64,000 nt of DNA from Phaeobacter piscinae (GTDB lineage Bacteria > Pseudomonadota > Alphaproteobacteria > Rhodobacterales > Rhodobacteraceae): assembly GCF_002407245.1 (NCBI RefSeq), contig NZ_CP010681.1, positions 1,922,001 to 1,986,000 of the forward strand, written 5' to 3'. Numbering within the stretch: position 1 is the stretch's first letter; the number at the start of each line of letters is the position of its first letter. Below, piece after piece: positions 9,194 through 18,462 of this stretch. The position numbers were made by a program, and so were the translations under genes. The notes beneath the pieces were generated by a model, which did no database searches, was not told the origin of the DNA, and saw nothing but the letters and a program-made list of their open reading frames with translations.

Positions 9194-10030
9194 ATGCCCG
9201 AAACCGATCTCATCCACAATGAAACCGCAGGCATCGAACGGCTGCTGGAAATCATGCGCCGTCTGCGTGATCCAAAGGGCGGCTGCCCCTGGGATATCGA
9301 GCAGGATTTTGCCAGCATCGCGCCCTATACCATTGAAGAGGCTTACGAAGTTGCCGATGCAATTGAACGTGAGGCCTGGGATGAGCTGAAGGGTGAGCTG
9401 GGCGATCTGCTGTTTCAGTCGGTGTTTCATGCCCAGATGGCGGCAGAGGCCGGGCATTTCACCTTTCAGGATGTGGTCACCACCATGTCCAACAAGATGG
9501 TGTCGCGTCATCCGCATGTCTTTGGCGATGAGAACCGCGAGAAATCCGCCGACCAGCAGAGTGCCGACTGGGAGGCGATCAAGGCGGCGGAACGTGCAGG
9601 CAAGGCGCAACAGGGCACGCTGGACGGTGTCGCGGTCGGCCTGCCTGCGCTTCTGCGGGCTTATAAGCTGCAAAAACGCGCCGCGCGGGTTGGGTTTGAC
9701 TGGCCCTCGGCTGCCAATGTCATTGCCAAGATTGCGGAGGAATCCGCCGAACTGGTCGAGGCGCGCGACAGTTTGAGCCAGGCGGAGGTCGAGGAGGAAT
9801 TCGGCGATCTGATGTTTGTGATGGCCAATCTCGGCCGCCATCTGGGGGTTGAGCCGGAGGCCGCATTGCGCGCCGCCAATGCCAAGTTCACCCGCCGGTT
9901 TGAGGGGGTAGAGGCCAAACTGGCCGCCCGTGGCAAACGTCCTGAAGACAGCGATCTGGCCGAAATGGATGCGCTCTGGGATGAGGTGAAGGCCGAGAGC
10001 CGCGCCGCCAAATCCGCCCATGGCAGCTAA
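9194..10030 (+). CDS. mazG: Nucleoside triphosphate pyrophosphohydrolase MazG
   Basis: MazG hydrolyses (d)NTPs to NMP and pyrophosphate. The 278-residue protein carries two MazG domains. The first has CPWD at 31-34, EEAYEV at 48-53 and ELGDLL at 68-73. The second, C-terminal one has EESAELVEAR and EEFGDLMFVMAN. The start at 9194 (MPETDLIHNE) fits the family N-terminus; earlier in-frame starts overlap the divergent M20 gene. The intergenic distance to that gene is 64 bp. Confidence 0.95.
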   Translation: MPETDLIHNETAGIERLLEIMRRLRDPKGGCPWDIEQDFASIAPYTIEEAYEVADAIEREAWDELKGELGDLLFQSVFHAQMAAEAGHFTFQDVVTTMSNKMVSRHPHVFGDENREKSADQQSADWEAIKAAERAGKAQQGTLDGVAVGLPALLRAYKLQKRAARVGFDWPSAANVIAKIAEESAELVEARDSLSQAEVEEEFGDLMFVMANLGRHLGVEPEAALRAANAKFTRRFEGVEAKLAARGKRPEDSDLAEMDALWDEVKAESRAAKSAHGS

Positions 10031-10076
10031 CCACCACGCCTTGCCCCTGCCCTGTCACAGCCCCATATCCTGAATC

Positions 10077-10769
10077 ATGTTGCGTTTGACCCCTATCCTT
10101 CTGGCCGTGATCTACGGGTTGGTGATGTATCGCCTGTCGGTCTGGCGCACCCATCGTGCCCTTGATCAGCAATCCACCGAACTGGCCGATGCCCGCCTGC
10201 GTCAGTTGACGGACCGGATGGCAGCGGCACTCGGCATCAATCATATCCCGGTCTATATCTATGAGGTTGACCCGGTGAACGGGCTGGCCGCGCCTGATGG
10301 GCGGATCTTCATCACGCGCGGGTTTTATTGCAAATACCGCAATGGCGAGGTCAGCGATGCCGAACTCGCCTCGGTCATCGCGCATGAGCTGGGGCATGTG
10401 GCGCTGGGACATGCGAAGAAACGGATGATCGATTTCTCCGGCCAGAACGCGCTGCGCACGGCGCTGATGCTGATCATTGGCCGTTTTGTGCCCTTTGTCG
10501 GGCCGTGGATCGCCAATGTGCTCACCTCGCTTCTGGCCGCCCGGCTGTCACGCAGCGATGAGTATGAGGCGGACGAATATGCCGCTGCGCTACTGACCAA
10601 ATCCGGCATCGGCATCGCCCCGCAAAAAAGCCTGTTTCGCAAACTCGAAGACCTCACGCAGGCCCGCAGCGGGATGGCCCCGGCCTGGCTGATGAGCCAC
10701 CCGAAGACCGAGGAACGCATTGCCGCCCTCGACCGGTTGGAAGCGAAGTGGGACAGGCCCAATGCATGA
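10077..10769 (+). CDS. M48 family membrane-associated metalloprotease
   Basis: The 230-residue protein has an N-terminal hydrophobic helix (residues 3-20) and the zinc motif HELGH at 103-107. The third ligand is in SDEYEADEYAA at about 158-168, and a second hydrophobic region sits around residues 120-145. It belongs to the M48 class (HtpX/Oma1-like zinc proteases); the substrate is unknown. It is shorter than HtpX and lacks the TPR region found in the second M48 protein of this window at 51032-52396. It starts 46 bp after mazG on the same strand. Confidence 0.88.
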   Translation: MLRLTPILLAVIYGLVMYRLSVWRTHRALDQQSTELADARLRQLTDRMAAALGINHIPVYIYEVDPVNGLAAPDGRIFITRGFYCKYRNGEVSDAELASVIAHELGHVALGHAKKRMIDFSGQNALRTALMLIIGRFVPFVGPWIANVLTSLLAARLSRSDEYEADEYAAALLTKSGIGIAPQKSLFRKLEDLTQARSGMAPAWLMSHPKTEERIAALDRLEAKWDRPNA

Positions 10770-10943
10770 GCTTCACCTGACAATAGCCTGAAAAACATGG
10801 TTAATGACAAATAACCAACTTCAGAAAATCCTCACCTCTTGTCGGAGCAACCAACCTTCCCCACATGGGAAGGTAACAGTTGTCCTCCCGTCCTTTGCCA
10901 GCGGCCTCCCCCTGCAACGGGATTGAAATTTACCGGAGCCCCC

Positions 10944-11939
10944 ATGCGCTACTCTGTTCTTGATCTTGCTCCCGTGCCCGAAGGCCAGACCATTGCCCAG
11001 TCCCTGCGCAACAGCACCGAGCTGGCCCAGAAGGCTGAAAGCTGGGGCTACCACCGCTATTGGCTGGCCGAACATCACAATATGCCGGGCATCGCCAGCG
11101 CCGCGACGGCGGTGCTGATTGGTCACATCGCCAGCCAGACTCACTCCATCCGGGTCGGGGCTGGCGGCATCATGCTGCCCAACCACGCGCCCTACATGGT
11201 GGCGGAGGCCTTTGGGACCCTAGCGAGCCTGCACGGCGACCGGATTGATCTGGGAGTGGGTCGCGCGCCCGGAACCGATATGCAGACGGCGCGCGCTTTG
11301 CGCCGGGGCATGGCCCATGACCATGCCTCCGGTGACAGCTTCCCGCAGGATGTTATTGATCTGATGGGCTTTTTAGGCGCTGATGATCCGGGGCGCGCGG
11401 TGCGTGCCTTTCCCGGACAGGACACCCATGTGCCGGTCTGGATGCTTGGCTCCAGCCTTTACGGCGCGCAGCTGGCGGCGCATTTGGGGCTTCCTTACGC
11501 TTTTGCCTCGCATTTTGCGCCCGCCGCATTGGAGGAGGCGCTGGAGGTCTACCGCCGCCAATTCCAACCCTCTGCCAACCTGTCTGCGCCCCATGCCATG
11601 ATGGCGATCAATGTATTTGCCGCCGAGAGCGATGAAGAGGGCACCCGCCTGCGCACGACGATGCAGCAGGCCTTTGCCCGTTTGCGTCTGGGTAAGCCCG
11701 GCAAACTGCCCGCCCCCGTAGATGATATCACCGACCATATCCCGGCGCCGGTGCTTGCCGGCGTGAATGAGGCGCTGCGGATCTCCGCGACAGGCAGCAG
11801 GGACAGCGTGCGCGCTGAGCTGTCGTCCATTCTTGAACGATACCGCCCGGATGAGGTGATCATCACGGGGCAGATCCATGACCATGCGGCGCGGCTCAGA
11901 TCCTTTGAGATCGCTGCCGAAATCCTGAGCGAGGTCTGA
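10944..11939 (+). CDS. LLM-class flavin-dependent oxidoreductase
   Basis: This is a luciferase-like TIM-barrel monooxygenase of 331 residues, FMN- or F420-type, with unknown substrate. Diagnostic segments are [20 protein letters not shown] near residue 35, [23 protein letters not shown] near 74-96 and [11 protein letters not shown] near 104. These match the MsnO8/YhbW subgroup. The start at 10944 ([14 protein letters not shown]) is the family N-terminus and has CCGGAG upstream. The gene ends 10 bp from the convergent PIN gene with no obvious terminator hairpin in between. Confidence 0.92.
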   Translation: MRYSVLDLAPVPEGQTIAQSLRNSTELAQKAESWGYHRYWLAEHHNMPGIASAATAVLIGHIASQTHSIRVGAGGIMLPNHAPYMVAEAFGTLASLHGDRIDLGVGRAPGTDMQTARALRRGMAHDHASGDSFPQDVIDLMGFLGADDPGRAVRAFPGQDTHVPVWMLGSSLYGAQLAAHLGLPYAFASHFAPAALEEALEVYRRQFQPSANLSAPHAMMAINVFAAESDEEGTRLRTTMQQAFARLRLGKPGKLPAPVDDITDHIPAPVLAGVNEALRISATGSRDSVRAELSSILERYRPDEVIITGQIHDHAARLRSFEIAAEILSEV

Positions 11940-11949
11940 CCACCCCGGC

Positions 11950-12492
11950 CTAGCTGGCCAGAGCCTTGGCCACGCGCGGCAGCCGGGCCTTTTTCAGCAG
12001 CGGACGCAGCTCCCATCCGCCACCGGAGAGCCGGTTGGCCTCCGCAAGAACGGACGCCGCGACCGCCGACAGACCGTCGGGATCTTTCAGCCACAACTCA
12101 TAAAGCAGCTGGTCCGGCCCAATCCGCTCCAGCCCTTCCTCCGCCAGCGTGTGGCGGGGGAAATCTTTGTTGTTGACGGTCACCACCGCATCCGCATGGC
12201 CGACGATCGCCGACGCCAGCACGTGGATATCAGCGCTGTCAGGCAGCCAGAGGCGCGCCTCCACCGCGGGTGTGGGAGGGATGGCTGCCCTTGGCCAGGC
12301 GGCGGAGATCAGCGCAATTTCAGCCCGCGCCTGCGGTTCACCCGTGGGGCCGATCTTGCGCGCCGCCCGCGCCCATTCTTCCAGGATGCGCGGCGACCAC
12401 AGTGGCGTGAAATGGCCGATCCGGGCCGCGCCCAGCAGCATCTCCCGCATCACCGTCGGATAGAGCACGCAGGCATCCAAAAGCAGTTTCAT
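11950..12492 (-). CDS. PIN domain protein (RSP_2648-like family)
   Basis: The 180-residue protein begins MKLLLDACVLYP, with the first conserved Asp of the PIN nuclease fold at residue 6. It continues with a central acidic site (DSADIHVLASAIVGHADAVVTVNNKDFP) that supplies further metal ligands. PIN domains are Mg/Mn-dependent ribonucleases, often VapC toxins. No antitoxin-like gene precedes it; instead it is the last gene of a glnE / small ORF / rRNA methyltransferase operon, 21 bp after the methyltransferase. From memory this matches the RSP_2648 family of Rhodobacteraceae, which has the same neighbour. A housekeeping RNA-processing role seems likelier than a toxin; that is inference. Confidence 0.85.
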   Translation of the reverse strand: MKLLLDACVLYPTVMREMLLGAARIGHFTPLWSPRILEEWARAARKIGPTGEPQARAEIALISAAWPRAAIPPTPAVEARLWLPDSADIHVLASAIVGHADAVVTVNNKDFPRHTLAEEGLERIGPDQLLYELWLKDPDGLSAVAASVLAEANRLSGGGWELRPLLKKARLPRVAKALAS

Positions 12493-12513
12493 CGCCAGAA
12501 CACCCGCGCCAGA

Positions 12514-13728
12514 TCAGTCAAGCCGGAAGAAAACGGCTTTCAGATAGCCACTTTCAGCCAGCTGAGGCAGCTGCGGATGATCCGCGCCAGCGTAGCCGGT
12601 GTGCAGCAGCTGGCTGCGACGACCGCCCCGCCCGATCCCGCGCGCCGAGGCATTGCGGAAGCGGCTGAGATCTGCCGCATGGGAACAGGAACACAGGCCC
12701 AGATAGCCCCCCGGTGCCACCAGAGGCGCCGCCAGTTTCGCAATCCGCTCATAGGCACGCAGACCGGCTTCAAGTGCTTGTTTTGAGGGGGCAAAGGCGG
12801 GGGGATCACAAATCACCACGTCAAACTGCGCGCCCTCCTCAGCCAGCTGTGTCAGCACCTCAAAAGCATCGCCTTGCCGCGCCGTGAACCGGGCCGCGAA
12901 ACCGCTGGCCGCAGCGCCCTGCTCTGCCAGCTCCAGCGCCGGGGCAGAGCCATCGACGCAGGTAGCCTCGGCGGCACCAGCGGCCAGCATCGCCAGACCA
13001 AAGCCGCCGACATGGGAAAACACGTCAAGCACCTTGGCGCCGGGTTTGACCAGTTTCGCAGCAAAGGCGTGGTTGTCGCGCTGGTCGTAGAACAACCCGG
13101 TTTTCTGCCCGCCGGTCAGATCCGCCATATAGGTGGCGCCGTTCATCGTAACCTCAACTGCGGCCTCGGGGGCGGCGCCGCGCAGGGCGGTGCTGATGTC
13201 ATCCAGCCCTTCCAGGCTGCGCGCCCGGCCAGAGGCGTTTTTCAGAACGGTTGTGACCCCGGTGACGGCCACCAGCGCCTCGGTCAGCGCGTCCAGATGC
13301 GCCTCCGCCCAGGCCGCATTGGGCTGCACCACGCAGGTATCGCCGAAGCGGTCGATCACCACACCGGGCAACCCGTCGGATTCGGCGTGGACCAGCCGGT
13401 AGAATGGCGCGTCATACAGCTGCTCGCGCAGCTCCAGCGCGCGGCGCAACCGGGCTTCGAACCAAGCCACACTCAGCTCAGCGGCGGGATCGCTGTCCAG
13501 CATCCGCGCGATGATTTTGCTCTCGGGGTTGACCGCGACAAGACCCATCTGCGTCGTGCCGTCATCTTCCAGCACCGCCAGCGTGCCGGGGGCCAGTTTG
13601 CGGGTGCGCCGGTCGGTGACCAGCTCGTTGGCATAAACCCAAGGGAAGCCGTGGCGCAGAGCGCGGGCATTGGCTTTGGGTTTCAGTTTTACGCGGGCGC
13701 GCTCGGGCGCGGAGGGAGAAGCTGTCAT
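12514..13728 (-). CDS. Class I SAM-dependent rRNA methyltransferase (RlmI-like, RSP_2647-like family)
   Basis: The 404-residue protein has an N-terminal PUA-like domain (VKLKPKANARALRHGFPWVYANEL..), a central EEHEE-like part, and a C-terminal Rossmann methyltransferase. The SAM loop is VLDVFSHVGGFGLAMLAAGA, and the catalytic block VICDPPAFAPSK lies near residue 306. This architecture is that of RlmI/RlmK-type 23S rRNA cytosine-C5 methyltransferases, and the expected cysteine occurs in LCSCSH. It sits between the small glnE-linked ORF and the PIN gene; the same pair is known from Rhodobacter. The target base is not predictable from sequence alone. Confidence 0.88.
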   Translation of the reverse strand: MTASPSAPERARVKLKPKANARALRHGFPWVYANELVTDRRTRKLAPGTLAVLEDDGTTQMGLVAVNPESKIIARMLDSDPAAELSVAWFEARLRRALELREQLYDAPFYRLVHAESDGLPGVVIDRFGDTCVVQPNAAWAEAHLDALTEALVAVTGVTTVLKNASGRARSLEGLDDISTALRGAAPEAAVEVTMNGATYMADLTGGQKTGLFYDQRDNHAFAAKLVKPGAKVLDVFSHVGGFGLAMLAAGAAEATCVDGSAPALELAEQGAAASGFAARFTARQGDAFEVLTQLAEEGAQFDVVICDPPAFAPSKQALEAGLRAYERIAKLAAPLVAPGGYLGLCSCSHAADLSRFRNASARGIGRGGRRSQLLHTGYAGADHPQLPQLAESGYLKAVFFRLD

Positions 13729-13848
13729 AGGCCCCTCTTACTCCCAACCTCTGCCCGTTGAAAGAGCCTGTTGAATCAGGCGCAGATCGTCTGCGTCACG
13801 CGGCCTTGCGGCGCGCGCTGCGGCCGACCCTGCGCGGCGCCCGTCCGG

Positions 13849-14139
13849 TTACCGCGCGCGCGACCGCCAGCCGCCGCGCCTGCGGGGTTTGGCAGCGCTC
13901 TCCAGCCCCTCGCGCAGCACAGCAGTCATCGGATGATCCGGGTGATCTGCAGCCACCTGCTCAAGCAGGGTCGACATGGCCTGACGGCTATCAACCCCGT
14001 CGGGCAGGCTCAGCGCCCAGTCCAGAAAAATGCTGCGGCATTCCCCACTCTGAATGCCATCGATGCAAAAACTCTCCCGGATCAGCCCCTTGGGATCGAG
14101 CTGGGCAAGCGGTAGTTGTGGTGTCGCCTCAGTCGTCAT
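13849..14139 (-). CDS. Small conserved protein of the glnE operon
   Basis: The ORF encodes 96 residues from ATG 14139, overlapping the glnE stop by 11 bp, which suggests translational coupling. The N-terminal half (LPLAQLDPKGLIRESFCIDGI, ECRSIFLDWALSLPDG) is predicted helical, and the C-terminus is a basic stretch ending KPRRRGGWRSRAR. There is no signal peptide or membrane helix. I do not recognise a characterised family. The context is nitrogen control (glnE) upstream and an rRNA methyltransferase downstream. Confidence 0.75.
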   Translation of the reverse strand: MTTEATPQLPLAQLDPKGLIRESFCIDGIQSGECRSIFLDWALSLPDGVDSRQAMSTLLEQVAADHPDHPMTAVLREGLESAAKPRRRGGWRSRAR

Positions 14140-16945
14140 GGCCGGTGGCCCCTTCTCTCTCCAATGCGGCGGCGATGATGTCACCGCAGCGCGCGTAGCG
14201 CGCCGTCAAATCCGCTTCCAATGCCGCAAGATCCGCATAGCCCGTGCTGCGGCAGAGGAACAATGCGCCGCCCTCTCCCAGGGTCTGCGCATCAATGGCC
14301 TTGCCCGAAACCAATCGCGCTGCGGTCTGCACGGCCCAGAATAGATCATAGCCGCGCTGCAATTCAGCTGCATCTGCGGCATCCAGCCAGCCACAGGCGA
14401 CAGCGCCCTCCAGACCCGCGGCTACATCCTGTCCGGTTGCCGCGCTGAGCAAGACCCCTGCCTGAGCGATCAACTCGATGTCCATCATCCGCCCGGCGCC
14501 GGTCTTGGCGTCCCAGGGGCCGCTTGGTGCCTTAGCGGCGGCGAGCCGCGCCCGCATGCTGGCGACATCAGGAAGAACCGTTTCGCGGCGACGCGGGGCG
14601 GCCAGAAATGACCGACGAAACGCGCCGATATCCTCTGCCAGACCGTCAGCGGACGGCGACGGCGCCGCAGCCACCACGCGTGCGCGGGTCAGGGCCAGAT
14701 GCTCCCAGACCCAAGCATCATTGCGTTGGTACTGGCAGAAGCTTTCCAGACTGGTCGCCACCGGCCCCTGCGTGCCCGAGGGGCGCAGCCGCATGTCCAC
14801 CTCATAAAGCTGGCCCTGCGACATGCGGGCCGTCAGGGCGGTGATCAGCGCCTGCGTCAGCCGCGCATAATAGGGCCGTGTGGCCAGCGGTCGTGGCCCG
14901 TCTGAGGCCTCTTCATCACCGGGATCATAGATCACGATAACATCCAGATCCGACAGCGCATTGATCCGCCCCGCACCCAGCGATCCCATTCCCAGAACCG
15001 CCGCACCGCGCCCCGGCGGGGGGCCGTGTTTCTGGGCAAACTGCTGCACCACCACCGGTGCCAGCCCAGCGATCACAACCTCTGCCAATTCGGCGTATTG
15101 CGCACCGGCTGTTGCGGCATCAATCAACCCGCGCAGGTGATGCACACCGATGCGGAAATGCCATTCCTTGCACCAGCGCCGGGTCGCGTCCAGCTGCGTC
15201 TCATAATCTTCTTCCTGTGCGAGCACCGCCGCCAGCAACTGCGACAGCTCCCCACCCCCGGGCCAGTCGTCAAAGAAAGATCCACCGATCACGGCATCAA
15301 ATACGCTGGAGTTGCGCGACAGATAGCTCGCCAGCGTGCCCGAGGTGCCGACAATATCAATCAGCAGATCAATCAGCTGCGGATTGGCCTCAAACAGCGA
15401 AAACAGCTGCACCCCTGCGGGCAGGCCTGCCAGAAACCCGTCCAGCGCCACCAGCGCCTCCGCCGGTTGGGCGGTGCGCGACAACCGCGCCAGCAGTTCT
15501 GGCTTCAGCCGTTCAAAGATCTGCGCCCCCCGCGCTGAGCGCAGCGCCGGATAGGTGGGCCAGCGGGCAAGGATATCCCCATCCAGCGCGTCCGGCAGGA
15601 TGTCAGGCGCGGCCTCCGGCGGTGCATCCGGCGCAAAGAACCCCTCCGTCAACTCATGCACCTCCTGCAACCGCGCCTTGGTCTCCGCCAGCAGCGCAGC
15701 TGGGTCACGGTCCATCAGGCAGGCAATTCGGGCGATGCCATCCTCGGACTGTGGCATCCGATGGGTCTGGGCGTCATGCACCATCTGGATCCGGTGCTCC
15801 ACCTCGCGATGGGCGATATAATGCGCGCCGAGCTGGTCGCAGACATCCTGTGGCACCCAGTCCTTGGCCGCCAACGCGCACAACCCATCCAGCGTGCCGC
15901 GCGGGCGCAGGCTTTCGTCACGCCCCCCCGCGATCAGCTGCCGGGTCTGGGTGAAAAACTCAATCTCGCGAATACCGCCCCGCCCCAGCTTCATATCATG
16001 GCCGGGCACTGTCAGCGGGCCGCCGGTGCCTTTGTTCTCACGGATCCGCAGGCGCATATCATGGGCGTCCTGAATGGCCGCAAAATCGAGATGCCGCCGC
16101 CAGACGAAGGGGCGCAGCGTCTGCAAGAAATCCGCACCCGCTTGCAGATCACCGGCGCAGGGGCGCGCCTTGATATAGGCGGCCCGTTCCCAGGTGCGGC
16201 CTAGGCTTTCATAGTAGCGCTCTGCCGCCTCCATCGCCATGGCGACCGGCGTCACCGATGGGTCGGGCCGCAGCCGCAAATCGGTGCGGAAGACATAGCC
16301 ATCAGCGGTACGCTCACTCAGTACTGTGCACATATTACGCGTGGCCCGAACCATGCCCTGACGTGCCTCATAGAAATCATCAGGATCAAACCGCGTTTCA
16401 TCGAAGAGACAGATCATGTCGATGTCCGAGCTGTAGTTCAGCTCATAGGCGCCCATCTTTCCCATCGCCAAGAGAGTCAGCCCGCCGGCGGTTTCGACGT
16501 CCGCTTCGGTCAGCCCCGGCAATTTCTTCCGGCGGATCAGCGCAGCGACTTCGGCCTTGATGGCGACATCCGCGCAAAGCTCTGCAAACTGCGTCAACGC
16601 CGTGGTCACCTGCATAAGGTCCCAGGCCCCGGCAAGATCACATAGACCGCTCAACAGCGCCAGTTGACGCTTGGCCCGCCGCAGCCCCGGTTTCAGCTGA
16701 TCCGGCGCCAAGGCCCGGACATCTGCGAAGATCCCGGCAAGAGCAGCCTGCGGATCCGCCAGTGCGGGCGCCAGCCAATCCGCCTCGCGGCTGATCAGTT
16801 CTTTCAGATAGGGGCTGGATCCGGCCGCACCGGCCACCAGACGGGCCTGATCGCCCTGAAGTGCGGGCACAAGTGCCAGCGCATCCTGTCCCAGATCTGC
16901 ATCGAATGCCCTCGGAAGGCGCTGAATTTCAATCGACTGTCCCAT
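14129..16945 (-). CDS. glnE: Bifunctional glutamine synthetase adenylyltransferase/adenylyl-removing enzyme GlnE
   Basis: GlnE attaches AMP to glutamine synthetase, or removes it by phosphorolysis, in response to glutamine and PII. The 938-residue protein has the two expected nucleotidyltransferase domains. The N-terminal de-adenylylase has AMGKMGAYELNYSSDIDMICLFD and the C-terminal adenylylase has GMGSLGAGRINALSDLDVIVIYD. Each is followed by a helical glutamate-ammonia ligase adenylyltransferase domain. The ATG at 16945 is followed by the accessory island on the other side, so this gene marks the left core boundary. Downstream genes overlap or follow closely. Confidence 0.97.
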   Translation of the reverse strand: MGQSIEIQRLPRAFDADLGQDALALVPALQGDQARLVAGAAGSSPYLKELISREADWLAPALADPQAALAGIFADVRALAPDQLKPGLRRAKRQLALLSGLCDLAGAWDLMQVTTALTQFAELCADVAIKAEVAALIRRKKLPGLTEADVETAGGLTLLAMGKMGAYELNYSSDIDMICLFDETRFDPDDFYEARQGMVRATRNMCTVLSERTADGYVFRTDLRLRPDPSVTPVAMAMEAAERYYESLGRTWERAAYIKARPCAGDLQAGADFLQTLRPFVWRRHLDFAAIQDAHDMRLRIRENKGTGGPLTVPGHDMKLGRGGIREIEFFTQTRQLIAGGRDESLRPRGTLDGLCALAAKDWVPQDVCDQLGAHYIAHREVEHRIQMVHDAQTHRMPQSEDGIARIACLMDRDPAALLAETKARLQEVHELTEGFFAPDAPPEAAPDILPDALDGDILARWPTYPALRSARGAQIFERLKPELLARLSRTAQPAEALVALDGFLAGLPAGVQLFSLFEANPQLIDLLIDIVGTSGTLASYLSRNSSVFDAVIGGSFFDDWPGGGELSQLLAAVLAQEEDYETQLDATRRWCKEWHFRIGVHHLRGLIDAATAGAQYAELAEVVIAGLAPVVVQQFAQKHGPPPGRGAAVLGMGSLGAGRINALSDLDVIVIYDPGDEEASDGPRPLATRPYYARLTQALITALTARMSQGQLYEVDMRLRPSGTQGPVATSLESFCQYQRNDAWVWEHLALTRARVVAAAPSPSADGLAEDIGAFRRSFLAAPRRRETVLPDVASMRARLAAAKAPSGPWDAKTGAGRMMDIELIAQAGVLLSAATGQDVAAGLEGAVACGWLDAADAAELQRGYDLFWAVQTAARLVSGKAIDAQTLGEGGALFLCRSTGYADLAALEADLTARYARCGDIIAAALEREGATGHDD

Positions 16946-17937
16946 GTGGTGACACTGCGATCAGATGCAGTCGCCGTCAATCGACGAAACCACACCAACA
17001 CGCTGCCATATCGCACAAGATGACGTGGGTAAGGGGTGCCGGAATGGCCCTCTGATTAACAACAAGCTAATTCTGACTTCGCGGCTGCGCTCATGTTTCG
17101 GGGGCCTGTCAGACAGTTTTGTAGTGACGAATGATACGGTGATCAGCGACACGTGGACGCCCAGAACCAGACGGCGCCGGCCTGTAGCACCTGTTAGGTA
17201 TATTTCACGTCGTCTGACGGGAAAACGCTGCCGTGTGCCCTCTCCCCTACACTTTTCGCCACACACTCGTTTGACCAAAGCAGAAGTGGGTTCCCTGCAC
17301 GCAGTGATCCGTGGCCAGACCGCAGAAGGATCGACGCGCTCTGAACCGTCAACTCCGGTGCCCAGCGCCTATGCCAGGCTCAAGACTCTTAGCCAGTAAA
17401 TGACGCGAGCCGTGAGAGTGATCGCGCAGAGAGAGACCTTTGGGTATAGGTCGCATCGGGTGGTTACGTGCCGCCAATCCTTCAGCCGACCCGACACTAT
17501 CGCAACCCGGTAATACGTTTTGTTTCGACGCATGTCCCAGTTTACGGTCGTCTTGCGTTGCTTCCGATCAGGGATGCACGCGCATATCCTCTTTTTCTCT
17601 TACGCTTCTCTGACCCAATCGGCATATTAGCCTCTGTCGCCAAGCACCCAATCGGCGTTCGGCAAACTAACTCACAATGCCCGCGCGCCGATATGCTCAC
17701 TGACGTGCCCGCCGTCACAACGAGATTTATCGGCCAGCGTGTCGAGAGAAGCGGTGTTAAAACGCCCTAGACGATCCTCAACTTGGGCACTCGGTTAGCT
17801 TTTACTGGCTATGGTCTCGGACCGACTCTCGGCCTGCATCCTTACGGTTCTAATTCTTCTGGATTGTATGGCGCTTCTGCCCTGGTGCCTTTGATCGCAA
17901 AGTCTCGGAAACCGTCTTGACAACACGCGCACATAGG
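16946..17937. other. Gene-free stretch at the left edge of the accessory island
   Basis: About 1 kb between glnE and the MarR gene. Open frames exist on both strands (for example 16965-17399 plus), but they have no ribosome site, no recognisable domain and no sensible amino-acid composition. Base composition and codon texture differ from the core DNA to the left. I see no tRNA, no IS end and no terminator with a U tract. It may be decayed mobile DNA, but no identifiable remnant remains. Confidence 0.5.
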
Positions 17938-17955
17938 TTAGTTAGTGTGACTGAC
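17938..17955 (+). promoter_or_regulatory. Candidate MarR operator, copy 1
   Basis: The 18-bp sequence TTAGTTAGTGTGACTGAC ends 17 bp before the MarR start codon and contains the imperfect dyad GGTTAGT/ACTGACC (17936-17956). The same 18-mer, inverted and matching at 14 of 18 positions, lies before the next gene at 18424-18441. A TTGACA at 17917-17922 could serve as the -35 element. Confidence 0.55.
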
Positions 17956-17972
17956 CGTACAGGGCGTATTTT

Positions 17973-18404
17973 ATGAAACTGGCAAGACTGATTGAACTGG
18001 CCCACAGACAAGGCCACAGACAGTGGGCAAAAGCTGGCGGGCACTTGGGGATGACCCACAGCGAGTATGAGTATCTTCGCGCTATACAAGATCAGGAAGC
18101 CAGGAAGACTGACAAGGACAATCACGGACAACATCTTCAAGATGTTGTCGATGAGATGGGTGTTAGAAAAGCCTCCGCCAGCGCAATGGTCTTGAAGCTT
18201 GAAGAACGCGGGTTGGTCGTGCGGTTCCCGTGTCAGTACGACGCCCGCGCCCAACACATTATGTTGACCGAACAGGGACAGACGCTGTTGTCGTCTGGGG
18301 AAGAAATCTACGAGGCCGCAGCGCAGGCATTGCTTGCAGGACTGTCCGAGTATGACATCGAAGCCCTCGAAATCGCAATTGATCAGCTAGGGAAATCGGG
18401 ATGA
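17973..18404 (+). CDS. MarR family transcriptional regulator
   Basis: The 143-residue protein has the winged-helix layout of MarR: a dimerisation helix at the N-terminus and a recognition region around residues 55-85 (LQDVVDEMGVRKASASAMVLKLEERGLVVR). The wing follows (QYDARAQHIMLTEQGQTLL), then C-terminal helices. It is 58 bp upstream of a membrane protein gene on the same strand. Both genes have a copy of the same 18-bp dyad in front, so autoregulation and control of the neighbour are likely. Base composition is lower in GC than in the flanking core genes. Confidence 0.88.
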   Translation: MKLARLIELAHRQGHRQWAKAGGHLGMTHSEYEYLRAIQDQEARKTDKDNHGQHLQDVVDEMGVRKASASAMVLKLEERGLVVRFPCQYDARAQHIMLTEQGQTLLSSGEEIYEAAAQALLAGLSEYDIEALEIAIDQLGKSG

Positions 18405-18423
18405 CACCCATTTAACCAATAAC

Positions 18424-18441
18424 GTAAGTCAGCCTTACTAA
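18424..18441 (-). promoter_or_regulatory. Candidate MarR operator, copy 2
   Basis: The plus-strand sequence GTAAGTCAGCCTTACTAA is, when reverse-complemented, a 14/18 match to the element upstream of the MarR gene. It lies in the short gap between marR and the membrane protein gene, 21 bp before the second start codon. Confidence 0.5.
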
Positions 18442-18462
18442 TTGACATAACGGAGACACGAC

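Noticed and set aside
11950..12492. PIN gene as half of a toxin-antitoxin pair
   Set aside because: No adjacent small antitoxin-like gene; the PIN gene is part of a conserved housekeeping operon.
16965..17399. Open frame on the plus strand upstream of the MarR gene
   Set aside because: No ribosome site, no domain, odd amino-acid composition, and equally long frames on the other strand; treated as noncoding.
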